Part shown: positions 39,183 to 46,805 of the stretch, one piece after another
Layout of the letters: each line of letters opens with the position of its first letter
Position numbering within the stretch: the first letter of the stretch is position 1
IMG/VR virus record: IMGVR_UViG_3300050033_000169
Location: 1-49,339 of that record
Length of the DNA stretch: 49,339 nucleotides
From: a virus
Strand: one strand, 5' to 3'
The notes under the pieces: model-generated
The model's database searches: none
What the model saw: the letters and a program-made list of their open reading frames with translations, nothing else
What the model was told of the DNA's origin: nothing
Made by a program: the position numbers and the translations under genes

Positions 39183-39239
39183 GCCATCGAGAAGGAAAAC
39201 GCGTTGAAACGGCCAGGAATCAATCGCACTTGTAGGATA

Positions 39240-39731
39240 CCAAACTATGTGATAAGGTTGCAAGTGGCCAGGAACAAAATTGCAAAAAACCCTGACAATT
39301 CGTTGCATCACGTCAAGGTTTCCGCTTTTGTGCGCCTGGGCTGTGCAGCCGAAAGACTGCCGTCGAGGTTGGCTGAACGCGTGGCCCGGTATCGACGTTA
39401 ATTCCGACCAAAGCCTAAATCCATTGGATAGGCTGAGGATGTTGGACGCTGAAACCTTCGGTGTGTCGGGTGGAACGTACGCAGGATTGAAACCGTCTCT
39501 GGCGCTTTAACTGGCGTGAGGGGCTGGTGCCCCGAGCGCAGGCGTTATACAGGTCAATCGGCAGCATCAATCGCCCCTCCGTTTCAAGCCTCTGTCCTCG
39601 GTTAAGGCTTCAAGCGGGGGTCCCGGGAGAGCGCGTAAAACACCGCCCGAGAGGGTGCAATACGGTTAGGAGTTTTTACAATCTAACACCCGAAGACCGT
39701 TTAAAAGCAAAAGCGCGTCGGAAAGGGAAAT
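39240..39731 (+). other. About 490 bases without a confident gene; possible structured RNA
   Basis: Frames here are short, Arg/Pro-rich and lack ribosome sites. Hairpins are frequent: GGCT-GTGC-AGCC (39339-39350), GGGGC-TGGT-GCCCC (39520-39533), and AAGCCT (39586-39591) pairing with AGGCTT (39605-39610). An alternative GAGGGGC/GCCCCTC pairing spans 39518-39579. The element AGCATCAATCG is shared with the leader at about 35627. A 26-codon frame ending at 39760 (NLTPEDRLKAKARRKGKYEE) looks protein-like but has no usual start codon. Confidence 0.35.
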
Positions 39732-39923
39732 ATGAAGAAAAACAAATATCCAGTCAATGAGAAGTCGTTTTTCGCCACATCTGAAAGTGTTGGGTGTTAT
39801 TGGCGATCGATCAAGAGGGGTAGGCAAATATACAAGGCTGCCAAGGGAACTGGCGCCCTACAAAAGCAGAACTCAACTGGAGATCGGATCGTAGTTATTC
39901 CGCCCGGTGCGATCTTGCACTAA
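39732..39923 (+). CDS. Hypothetical 63-residue basic protein
   Basis: The ATG is preceded by AAAGGGAAAT. The protein (KKNKYPVNEKSFFATSESVG, SIKRGRQIYKAAKGTGALQK) is basic, with a beta end VVIPPGAILH. The last six codons and the TAA come from palindrome copy 8. It faces the next gene head-on; their stop codons overlap. Confidence 0.5.
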   Translation: MKKNKYPVNEKSFFATSESVGCYWRSIKRGRQIYKAAKGTGALQKQNSTGDRIVVIPPGAILH

Positions 39924-39924
39924 A
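39903..39924. repeat. Dispersed 22-bp palindrome, copy 8
   Basis: The core GGTGCGATCTTGCAC is followed by TAAA. It supplies the stop codons of two convergent genes at once: TAA at 39921-39923 on the plus strand and TAG at 39922-39920 on the minus strand. Confidence 0.78.
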
Positions 39925-40237
39925 CATGGGGACCTAGCATCTCCATCAGATCGTTGATCGCTTCTCCGCGCATCACCATCGCCGGCGTATATCGAAGAAC
40001 GGTCCATCCCAACTTAGCGGCGGCATTGTACTTTTGAGCATCAGCCTCGAAACCACCAAAGCTCTGATGCCGCCCGCGTCCTTCAACCTCAACCGCTATT
40101 TTTGATGGGATGAAAGCGAAATCAAAACGCCATTTTCTCGTGGGATGGAAGAGATATTCCCGAACAGGGTCCAACTTCTCGGCTCGGCAATGTAACCAAA
40201 AAGCTTCTTCGCCGGGGCTCAGTGCTTTAGGGATCAT
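39920..40237 (-). CDS. DUF559/Vsr-like endonuclease-fold protein
   Basis: The ATG at 40237 overlaps the previous TGA. The 105-residue protein has EEAFWLHCRAEKL, YLFHPTRKWRFDFAFIPSKI, AVEVEGRGRHQ and KYNAAAKLGWTVLRYTPAMV: the acidic D-(x)n-ExE core and the final strand-helix of DUF559/Vsr-type PD-(D/E)XK nucleases (D39, E51 and E53 candidates in RFDFAF and AVEVEG). It is probably a nicking or repair nuclease in the DNA-metabolism operon. Plant-like DUF559 proteins and phage VRR-type nucleases are alternatives. Confidence 0.7.
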   Translation of the reverse strand: MIPKALSPGEEAFWLHCRAEKLDPVREYLFHPTRKWRFDFAFIPSKIAVEVEGRGRHQSFGGFEADAQKYNAAAKLGWTVLRYTPAMVMRGEAINDLMEMLGPHV

Positions 40238-40599
40238 AGACCTTGGCAATTGGCGATCCTGACTTCTTCCGGAAATTCCATGTACCGCTCGTAGCTCACC
40301 GAGCCCTTGGCGTTGTTCCCGAACCAGTGCGCGACCCGAATAGCCTCCACCGAGTCATCGCGCTTGCTGCCTCCCATGCCACGCCCGTTGGGGTGCTCTG
40401 TGGTGGCCTGCTCGAGTGGGACGAAGAGTCCGCAAAGACAGCAGATACCCCGGTCCAGATCCCAGCGCAGTTCCCGTCGTCTTTGGTACTCAGCTCGGCC
40501 GGCCGTCGACTGAGAGCAGATTTCCCTGCCCCCGACGATGCGCACGGCGCCCTTTGAGCGGCGCTTAGCGCTGACGGGATTGATTCTAGTTAGTCTCAC
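40234..40599 (-). CDS. HNH-type zinc endonuclease
   Basis: A GTG at 40599 overlaps the preceding TGA (GTGA). The 121-residue protein has a basic N-terminus, CCLCGLFVPLEQATTEHPNG and RGMGGSKRDDSVEAIRVAHW. This is the CxxC-H-GRGMGG-x-N/H layout of small phage HNH proteins (compare NinG and HNH-recombination types). It is coupled to the DUF559-like gene, so the two nucleases may act together in replication or repair intermediates. Confidence 0.65.
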   Translation of the reverse strand: MRLTRINPVSAKRRSKGAVRIVGGREICSQSTAGRAEYQRRRELRWDLDRGICCLCGLFVPLEQATTEHPNGRGMGGSKRDDSVEAIRVAHWFGNNAKGSVSYERYMEFPEEVRIANCQGL

Positions 40600-41213
40600 A
40601 CTTCCGACCTTGCGATAGAAATGAGCAGATCGCGGAAAGGTATAGGCGTTGCTATCCGCTGATTCTTGGATAGCCTTTGACACGCTCCCGTCTTGATCGC
40701 TCGCGCTCTTTCTTCGGCAGAGTGAAAGCCATCCTCCAGACGTACAAAATCTCCCTCTGCGCGCCCCCACTTCAATTCAGGTAGATGGACTCCACACGCA
40801 TACAGCCATGTCAGCTTGCGGGCGCGGTGGCCATAATTCGCCTGCTCTACCGCGCAAGTGTATCCCTGGAATCCTTCAATCCAATCAGCGGGAACCCATC
40901 CGCCTTCACGCGGTGGACGCATCAAGCCGAATGCTGGCCATGCCGCCGAGCCTTCCGGGTGTTCCAGAATTCCACCCCACCGGCGTACAGACGCTAAAGC
41001 GGAAGCAAAACAACCTTTATCGTCTCCCTTGATGAGTCGTGGCCAAGTTGTAGGAGCTCCGCCCCAATATCTCCCCCATCGTTCGCATGGTGGGTGGGCA
41101 ACAACGCGATACGGACCGGAGTACTTCCGGGCATCTAGCGCTTCGTCCCACGGGTCCACATCAGGCAAACCGTAGTAGCACCCGCCGCGCATGACAAAAA
41201 GAGCGGCGATCAT
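40596..41213 (-). CDS. Conserved phage protein with PPC and GHRARK motifs
   Basis: The 205-residue protein contains VVAHPPCERWGRYWGG, GGILEHPEGSAAWPAFGLM and TCAVEQANYGHRARKLTWLY. These are the landmarks of a protein common in phages, usually of unknown function. The PPC and R-x-K blocks recall motifs IV and X region of C5-cytosine methyltransferases without the rest of that fold. It overlaps both neighbours by four bases. A DNA-modification link is only a suggestion. Confidence 0.6.
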   Translation of the reverse strand: MIAALFVMRGGCYYGLPDVDPWDEALDARKYSGPYRVVAHPPCERWGRYWGGAPTTWPRLIKGDDKGCFASALASVRRWGGILEHPEGSAAWPAFGLMRPPREGGWVPADWIEGFQGYTCAVEQANYGHRARKLTWLYACGVHLPELKWGRAEGDFVRLEDGFHSAEERARAIKTGACQRLSKNQRIATPIPFRDLLISIARSEV

Positions 41214-41866
41214 GCCGCATGCTCTGCGATGTAGTCGATCGCCAGAGCGAGCAGCTGGCCCGACATATCGTCTATTTCGATCAATTTTCCCACCATCCCA
41301 AGCGCCAGTTTCACCATCTCCGCCTCACCTTTGGAATAGGTGAATTTAAGCGTTTCCTTGCGTTCTAGATGTTGGCCGTGGTCCCTAGATAACCTATCGG
41401 CGAAGTCGCTTTCGGAGAGCGTCTGGGCGGCCTGCAGCACGTCTGGCAAGGCTCTCACGGAACTGCTCACGTTGTTTGCCAGCATCACCATGTTGCACCT
41501 GGGCATGGATATAAGCTGCTCCATCGGCACGTCGGGGAGCTTGGATATGGTTGCCAGGGCCTCTTGGTTGTAGCGCCATGACTTCGGGAATGTAGCCTTG
41601 TTCCATCGATCCAAACTGCGGAAAGGCTTGCCGACTTCCTCATCCTCGAATTGCTCGTAGATGCGTTTCTCATCGGCAATCTTCATGGCGGCGCCCCTGA
41701 GCGCGTACACTTGCCGCGTCAAGGACTCGATACGCTCGTCCGCGGCTTCCATGGTGCGGAGAATGTTCACCACTGGCTTAGCTGCGTCTTCGGATGTCAT
41801 GGCGCGGATGGCGTCAAAGTCTGGAGTGGCGAGATGCAAGATTGCACTAGATTTTGGGGTAGGCAA
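41210..41866 (-). CDS. Hypothetical helical protein in replication operon
   Basis: The TTG start at 41866 has GAGGAGCTATCCAA before it. It gives 218 residues with long helices (ADERIESLTRQVYALRGAAM, MVKLALGMVGKLIEIDDMSG). The first 70 bases overlap the primase-type gene in another frame, and palindrome copy 9 is read in both. A later start at codon 23 would shorten the overlap. The family is unknown. Confidence 0.6.
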   Translation of the reverse strand: MPTPKSSAILHLATPDFDAIRAMTSEDAAKPVVNILRTMEAADERIESLTRQVYALRGAAMKIADEKRIYEQFEDEEVGKPFRSLDRWNKATFPKSWRYNQEALATISKLPDVPMEQLISMPRCNMVMLANNVSSSVRALPDVLQAAQTLSESDFADRLSRDHGQHLERKETLKFTYSKGEAEMVKLALGMVGKLIEIDDMSGQLLALAIDYIAEHAA

Positions 41867-42351
41867 TTGGATAGCTCCTCGAAGCCATACTTTTTGATGA
41901 GGTATTGAGCGACTTGATTACGGTGGATTTGTGCGGCATATTCAGGATAAAGTTTACTCCTCAGCGCCCGCCCCCGCACGGCTATATTTCGCTCCACCGC
42001 TCGCCAGTAGTTCCGCTCTCCAGGTATCACCGCCTGGGCCATGATTGCCAGCCCGTGCTGGCGCTCCAAGAGCTTGAGCCTGTCCTTGTCCCATCGCCGT
42101 TGCTCCCACTCTGGGTTGGGGTTGAACTCGTTCAGCGCCAGGTCTCTGACCTTGAGCCCCATGGCCGCGAGAATCTCGTCTCTCTGGCACCCGGTGAAGC
42201 ATTTCAGCCTCACCCAGCCGTCGTCCGATTCCCATACGGACAGGCTCCGGTTACGATCTCCGTGGGAGTGAAGGCCGGTAGGACAGCGGCATTGCCATCT
42301 TTTACCGGCCTTCTTGCCGTGGAGTTGTTTAGCTATCTGACTCGCCGTCAT
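41797..42351 (-). CDS. Primase-type CHC2 zinc-finger protein
   Basis: The ATG at 42351 has GAGGAAG close before it. The 184-residue protein has CRCPTGLHSHGDRNRSLSVW followed by DDGWVRLKCFTGCQRDEILA (residues 21-61). This is the C-x-C-H...C-x3-C zinc finger of bacterial and phage primases with the downstream GD and SL positions intact. No TOPRIM or helicase domain follows, so it is a stand-alone template-binding part or the N-terminal piece of a split primase. It overlaps the methyltransferase gene by 23 bases. Confidence 0.78.
   Translation of the reverse strand: MTASQIAKQLHGKKAGKRWQCRCPTGLHSHGDRNRSLSVWESDDGWVRLKCFTGCQRDEILAAMGLKVRDLALNEFNPNPEWEQRRWDKDRLKLLERQHGLAIMAQAVIPGERNYWRAVERNIAVRGRALRSKLYPEYAAQIHRNQVAQYLIKKYGFEELSNCLPQNLVQSCISPLQTLTPSAP
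41830..41851. repeat. Dispersed 22-bp palindrome, copy 9 (in overlapping genes)
   Basis: The core ATGCAAGATTGCAC is followed by TAGA. It lies in the 70-base region that two genes read in different frames. Confidence 0.7.
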
Positions 42352-43333
42352 CTTCCTCGTCAATCTCGTCAAGCAGATTCATTTGCCCAGTTGTGTCGGT
42401 CCAGTTATCCGCAACTCCGCTTTCAAGATTCCGCTTTGCTTGGGAGTAGTAACTTGGCTTGAGTTCGACGCCGATAGCGCGGCGACTTTGCGCAACCGAA
42501 ACGTAGACCTCCGAACCAACCCCCATAAAAGGTGTCATAACCGTTTCTCCAGGGTTAGACCAAAGCGTCAGAACTCGCTCGATTACGTCAAGCTGGAGTG
42601 GATGAACATGCTTTTCGTCTTCTTCGTCGCGAGCTTGGATGAACGGGAGAACCCTACCTATCCGAATGTCGTCCCAGAAGGCGGAAGCGTACTGCCGCCA
42701 GATCCAATGCGAGTACCTATTTTCGATCTGATTTCCCTTCCAGTTTTTATACCGCAGCAACTCGGCGGGCATCTCCCGTTCGCCAGCGTACGATTGCAGC
42801 CCCGTAGGATGAGCTATGGGGGCAGGGTTCTCTCCTTTGCGGCGAAAGACTAGCAGGTAGTCAGCAGACGCCACAGAGCAACGGCTGGAGTCATCCACGA
42901 TGGTCTTGTGGGCAAGGTTCTTTGCCATTGTCCGGTTGCGCACCGCCAGAGGCTCTTTCCATATCGAGTACCGGGCAATGTACTTCCATCCTTCCCGCTC
43001 ATGGAGTCGGATGATGTCGCCGGGGAAGTCAATCAGACCATCGGTCCCACAGTTACCTGTCGGCACGTCCATGCAATGCACCGCTGTCATGCGACCGGGA
43101 ACCGTCAGGCGAAAGAGTTCGCGCACAACAAAGGTGTAATGCTCAAAGAACTGGTCGTAGTCCTTACAGTTCGACAGGTCTTTCTCGCTAGAACTGTAGC
43201 AATAGAGTCCTCCGAACGGAGGAGAATATACGGAAAGGTGAATACGTCCGGCAGGTAGGGACTTCATGACCTCGATGCAATCTCCGTTGTATATGGCGTA
43301 CTGTTTGGTGATTTCCTGTTCCTTCACAGCCAT
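42329..43333 (-). CDS. DNA methyltransferase (N6-adenine or N4-cytosine, beta-type order)
   Basis: The 334-residue protein has YNGDCIEVMKSLP near 15-27, the catalytic SPPF at 37-40, and the SAM-binding FMGVGSEVYVSVAQSRRAIG, VELKPSYY block in the C-terminal third. This is the order of beta-class amino-methyltransferases. The target base cannot be told; SPPF is found in both N4-C and N6-A enzymes. It overlaps the SNF2-type helicase by 10 bases, so the two are expressed together. It may protect phage DNA or mark newly made DNA. Confidence 0.85.
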   Translation of the reverse strand: MAVKEQEITKQYAIYNGDCIEVMKSLPAGRIHLSVYSPPFGGLYCYSSSEKDLSNCKDYDQFFEHYTFVVRELFRLTVPGRMTAVHCMDVPTGNCGTDGLIDFPGDIIRLHEREGWKYIARYSIWKEPLAVRNRTMAKNLAHKTIVDDSSRCSVASADYLLVFRRKGENPAPIAHPTGLQSYAGEREMPAELLRYKNWKGNQIENRYSHWIWRQYASAFWDDIRIGRVLPFIQARDEEDEKHVHPLQLDVIERVLTLWSNPGETVMTPFMGVGSEVYVSVAQSRRAIGVELKPSYYSQAKRNLESGVADNWTDTTGQMNLLDEIDEEDDGESDS

Positions 43334-44790
43334 GATGGGTTCTCCTGTTTCTCGGTGAATGTAACGCTGCGGTCGATGGCGATTGCTTGATTCATCTGCT
43401 CGACCAAAGAAGAGAATAGTTCATCTGCGGCCTTGGCTTTGCGCTGGAGGTTCTGCAATACGGACTGCTCGCCTTCCGTGGTTACGATGTCCACGGTTAC
43501 GGGGTTGACTTGCCCAAAGCGCCAGAAGCGGCGGACTGACTGGTAGTACTGCTCGAAACTATGCGATGGAAAGGTTACGGTGTGTGAGCAGTGCTGCCAG
43601 TTCATGCCCCAGCCCGCGATAGAGCTTTTGGTCACGATGCGCTTGATCTGGCCCTTGGAAAATGCCAGCAGCTTCTCTTCCTTGGCATCTTCCGAGTCCC
43701 TCCCTGATATTTGCTCCCCATCGAGTAGCTTTTTGATCAAATCTCCCTCTGGATTCAAGTGGCACCATATGACAGAAGACTCTTGCTCATTCGCCAACGC
43801 CGCCGCCTTCTCGCATCGCTCTTGAATAGTTCGCCGCCGCTCGTCACGCTGTTCTGTCAGTCCCACGGCGGGCAGGGGAAACAGCATGCCAGACGGGAGG
43901 CTATCAGCAATCACCAGATGGTCCTGTTCGATCAGTGGAGGAAGTCTGAACGGCCCATCTTCAAAGCCGATGTCCGATGGACGGCGTATAGCTCGAGCCC
44001 ACGAACACACCCACCGCATAAACGGAATGCGAGCATGTCCTTTGAATCGCCACTTAGCCGCCTCATCTAACTGCTGAAAATTGTTTCCATGATTCCGATA
44101 GACCATCGGTTTTATCGTGTGCTGATCGTTCTTAAAGAACCTTGTCAGCATGTCTACGTACCCAAGTTCCCCCAGGGCCTCGCTGCTTGTGCCGAGTTCG
44201 ATGTAATCGTTCGGCGCTGCGGTGGCAGTGCAGAGCAGCCGGTATTTCAGTTTCTTCATGAACTCGGTGATTCTTCCGCGCAAGGTCCCATCGTAGTTCT
44301 TGAGGATGCCCGACTCGTCGCACACCACGCCAACGAAGTCGGAGGGGTTGAACAGGTGCAGCTTCTCGTAGTTCGTAAGGATGATGTTCTTCCCAAGCGG
44401 CAACTGGCCATTGCGCGATACGCAAGACTCAATGCCGAAATGCTCAGACTGAGCCAAAGTCTGGAATGACACGGCAAGCGGAGAAAGTACTAGCACCCGG
44501 CCATTCTCGTGCCGGGCTACGTTCTCAGCCCACACCAAAAACTGCGGCGTCTTCCCCAAACCGCAATCCTCGAACAGTCCACCGCGTCCCTTGCGGATTG
44601 CCCATTCGGTCAACTGTTGCTGAAAGGGAAATAGCCAGTCGGGTATCCATATCGGATCGAATCCAGACATGCCACCAATCTGAGACTTACTAAACAGGAA
44701 ACGTTCATAGTCTCCCCAATTCCGCTGATCTGGAAGAATCATCTCCGCTCCCATAATAGAGTTGTGAGGCATGTTGATTATTTCGCTCAT
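43324..44790 (-). CDS. SNF2-type SF2 DNA helicase/translocase
   Basis: The ATG at 44790 has GGAGGGACGG before it and overlaps the previous stop. The 488-residue protein shows motif Q/I (FPFQQQLTEWAIRKGRGGLF, then DCGLGKT at 75-81), motif II DES at 158-160, motif III TATAAPN, and motif VI QSVRRFWRFGQ in the second RecA fold. The DES variant of DEAH and QxxRRxxRxGQ are typical for phage SNF2-like enzymes. It probably remodels replication or recombination intermediates. It could also partner the adjoining methyltransferase. Confidence 0.88.
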   Translation of the reverse strand: MSEIINMPHNSIMGAEMILPDQRNWGDYERFLFSKSQIGGMSGFDPIWIPDWLFPFQQQLTEWAIRKGRGGLFEDCGLGKTPQFLVWAENVARHENGRVLVLSPLAVSFQTLAQSEHFGIESCVSRNGQLPLGKNIILTNYEKLHLFNPSDFVGVVCDESGILKNYDGTLRGRITEFMKKLKYRLLCTATAAPNDYIELGTSSEALGELGYVDMLTRFFKNDQHTIKPMVYRNHGNNFQQLDEAAKWRFKGHARIPFMRWVCSWARAIRRPSDIGFEDGPFRLPPLIEQDHLVIADSLPSGMLFPLPAVGLTEQRDERRRTIQERCEKAAALANEQESSVIWCHLNPEGDLIKKLLDGEQISGRDSEDAKEEKLLAFSKGQIKRIVTKSSIAGWGMNWQHCSHTVTFPSHSFEQYYQSVRRFWRFGQVNPVTVDIVTTEGEQSVLQNLQRKAKAADELFSSLVEQMNQAIAIDRSVTFTEKQENPSWL

Positions 44791-45014
44791 CCGTCCCTCC
44801 GATTCCACCGTAACAGCGCATTGAAGCGGTCCGTTACTCCCGGTTGAGTTAGCCCGCAATCCTCGCACTTCACCCAAAATAGCGAGCCGGTTGGCGCTAC
44901 GGGCGCACCGGATACCATTTGATTTGCTCCGATCATCGTTGAATGAAATGACGCCTCAGATGCACACATCGGGCATCCGCTGAGGGTTTCTTCTGGTTCC
45001 AGTTCTACTTTCAT
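44787..45014 (-). CDS. Lar-like (restriction alleviation type) zinc ribbon
   Basis: The 75-residue protein has CPMCAS near the N-terminus, CEDCG in the middle and a final FNALLRWNRR. This matches the Lar/restriction-alleviation family pattern CPxCG - CxxCG - A-xx-WNxR. It lies between two helicase genes and is coupled to the SNF2 gene. In the prototype Lar modulates type I restriction; here the function is inferred. Confidence 0.72.
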   Translation of the reverse strand: MKVELEPEETLSGCPMCASEASFHSTMIGANQMVSGAPVAPTGSLFWVKCEDCGLTQPGVTDRFNALLRWNRRDG

Positions 45015-45016
45015 AG

Positions 45017-46591
45017 CTAAAACTCCTCTTGATATTCTTCAACTGCAGGTTGTGCTTTCTGTTTCTCCCGGTATTTCCGCGCAGATTCCGCGATGAATTC
45101 CTTCACGGCTTTGCGCGGAGTCATCGGGACCACTTCTAAATTGCGAGGCCAAACTCCGAAGCGCTCTTTGAATTTGTTCGCCGCCCATCCTGGCTTGAAT
45201 CCCCGGCTCTGCCCAAAGTCAATCAGACCAGAATAGAATGCCTGCTCTTCGCTTTTTTGAAGACGTTCCTTCTTAACCTTTTTCTCTACTTTCGCGCGAT
45301 GCAGGTCCACTAGCTCGCCGTCGAGTGTAACCGTATCGTCAACCACCAGAACATTCCCGCAGACTAAACACTTAAAAGCTCCTCGGGGCAGAAACTCGCG
45401 GCATATCGAGCACTGCTTCCTCTTCACTTCCGTCGGGGCCGCTTCATCTTTCTCGTAGGCGCTTCCCTTGACGTGTGGAGGCGTGTCGTCTAGCTTCTCG
45501 TGGAAAATGTCGGCAAACCATCCGTAGCGGTTTGCGTTGCCTACCATATCGCACAGGTAGCAGAACTCCTTTCCCTCTGCCGGCCTCATCCCTCTTCCAA
45601 GAGCTTGCACGATGTCAGCTTGATTCTTTCGGGGAGCGGCATCGACGATGCATCGCACGTCCTCATCCACCCCAGTTGACAAACATCCAACACTGACGAT
45701 GCCTTGGGATTCTTTCGACCGGAAACGCTTGAAAATCGGGCTGCGCTCGGATGTGAATGCATCGATGTAATCGAACTTGATTCCTTGCGCGGCAAAGGCC
45801 TCTTGATATGCAACCGCAGTGATCCTCCTTCGAGCAAAAACGAATGTCCTATCGCCTGGGTGGTTCCCCTCCTGACGAGTTCTAAGCCACGTGTCAACAA
45901 TATCGGCGACGACCTCGTTTTTCTCCATGAAATGCGCCGCCGCATTCTCTTGAATGTCTCCATCCGCGCCGGTCTTCAGTTTCTCAATGTCCCTCAGAAA
46001 ATCCAGCTTAGGCCCAATCCCTTTGATCGGCACCAGCCCCACGGACGGGTCTTTCTCGTGGTACTCCAGCATGTCGCTGATAGTCGAAAGCACGATGAGT
46101 TTGCTGAAATGGAGTCCGAGTCCCTTCTTCCATGGCGTAGCGGTCAAGGCGAGAACAATCTTCCACCGCTCCATCAACTTCCACATCCGCGCGTCGGCCA
46201 GGTGTATCTCATCGAGGATCACAAAGTCGAAGTCAGGCAAGTCGCGCGAGTAGAGCGTATCGAAGCAAGCGATCTGCAATTGGCACATTGGATTTGTGCG
46301 TTTATGATTCGCCTGCAAGATGCCAATGTCGTGGATACCTTGATCATCAAACGACTCTAAGGTTTGATCCACAAGCGAGATGCGCGGACATGCAAAGAGC
46401 ACCTTGTTACCCTTTAGCATTGACGACACAGCCAAGTGTGCGGCGATGACCGTCTTCCCATATCCGCACGGTGCCTGCCCGACGATCTTCTTGTGCCCCT
46501 CCTTGACGGCTTGGCGGAACATCGGGATGGCAGGCTCCTGGTACCAGCGGAACGGGCGCAGTGATAGCTTGCGGGCGAAGAGTGAGTGCAT
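45017..46591 (-). CDS. SF2 DEAD/DEAH-type helicase with zinc finger
   Basis: The ATG at 46591 overlaps the previous TAA. The 524-residue protein has Walker A PCGYGKT at 41-47, motif Ia ACPRISLVDQ, DEIH at 127-130, TATP, and motif VI QALGRGMRP, the pattern of UvsW/RadD-like helicases. A four-Cys finger follows (CSICREF, CLVCG) and then a basic C-terminal helical region. It is likely to act in replication restart or recombination. Two different SF2 helicases in one operon suggests recombination-dependent replication. Confidence 0.88.
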   Translation of the reverse strand: MHSLFARKLSLRPFRWYQEPAIPMFRQAVKEGHKKIVGQAPCGYGKTVIAAHLAVSSMLKGNKVLFACPRISLVDQTLESFDDQGIHDIGILQANHKRTNPMCQLQIACFDTLYSRDLPDFDFVILDEIHLADARMWKLMERWKIVLALTATPWKKGLGLHFSKLIVLSTISDMLEYHEKDPSVGLVPIKGIGPKLDFLRDIEKLKTGADGDIQENAAAHFMEKNEVVADIVDTWLRTRQEGNHPGDRTFVFARRRITAVAYQEAFAAQGIKFDYIDAFTSERSPIFKRFRSKESQGIVSVGCLSTGVDEDVRCIVDAAPRKNQADIVQALGRGMRPAEGKEFCYLCDMVGNANRYGWFADIFHEKLDDTPPHVKGSAYEKDEAAPTEVKRKQCSICREFLPRGAFKCLVCGNVLVVDDTVTLDGELVDLHRAKVEKKVKKERLQKSEEQAFYSGLIDFGQSRGFKPGWAANKFKERFGVWPRNLEVVPMTPRKAVKEFIAESARKYREKQKAQPAVEEYQEEF

Positions 46592-46803
46592 TAGTCTTTC
46601 TTCCTGAAAGAGTCTTGCTCTGTGCATGTGGCCCAGTGAGCGGTAGCTCCGGAATCGCCGCCAGTCATGGGATTCATGGGGATTTTCTTGCCATTGGGTG
46701 TTTCCCACCATTCGATGTCATCACCACAACCACGGCACACGCCGTAATCCTTGAACGTATAGCCGTGCGACTTCATTTCATTCAGCGTCTTCGGGAATGC
46801 CAT
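46591..46803 (-). CDS. Small zinc-finger protein, paralogue of the next upstream gene's N-terminus
   Basis: The 70-residue protein has ATGGAGTAGCT before the start. It has CRGCGDDIEWWETPNGKKIP followed by HWATC, giving a C-x2-C ... H-x3-C site. The protein encoded upstream begins with the same plan (CPVCTLDVEIWNSPGKRTIA ... HYEQC), so the two are a tandem duplication. Such fingers often bind single-stranded DNA or partner helicases; this is not shown here. Confidence 0.68.
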   Translation of the reverse strand: MAFPKTLNEMKSHGYTFKDYGVCRGCGDDIEWWETPNGKKIPMNPMTGGDSGATAHWATCTEQDSFRKKD

Positions 46804-46805
46804 AG

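Noticed and set aside
39141-39510. Two plus-strand frames of 76 and 86 codons
   Set aside because: No Shine-Dalgarno site and shadow-like composition; they cross the hairpins and the minus-strand promoter area.
39518-39579. tRNA-like fold with a 7-bp acceptor-like stem (GAGGGGC/GCCCCTC)
   Set aside because: The enclosed segment is only 48 bases, and no T-loop GTTCRA or anticodon arm can be found.
39652-39670. Half palindrome GGTGCAATACGG
   Set aside because: Only the left arm matches; the right arm is absent.
40596-46591. DISARM-like defence system (SNF2 helicase plus DNA methyltransferase)
   Set aside because: No DUF1998 protein, PLD nuclease or DrmA-type helicase is present, and such helicase-methylase pairs are ordinary in phage replication operons.
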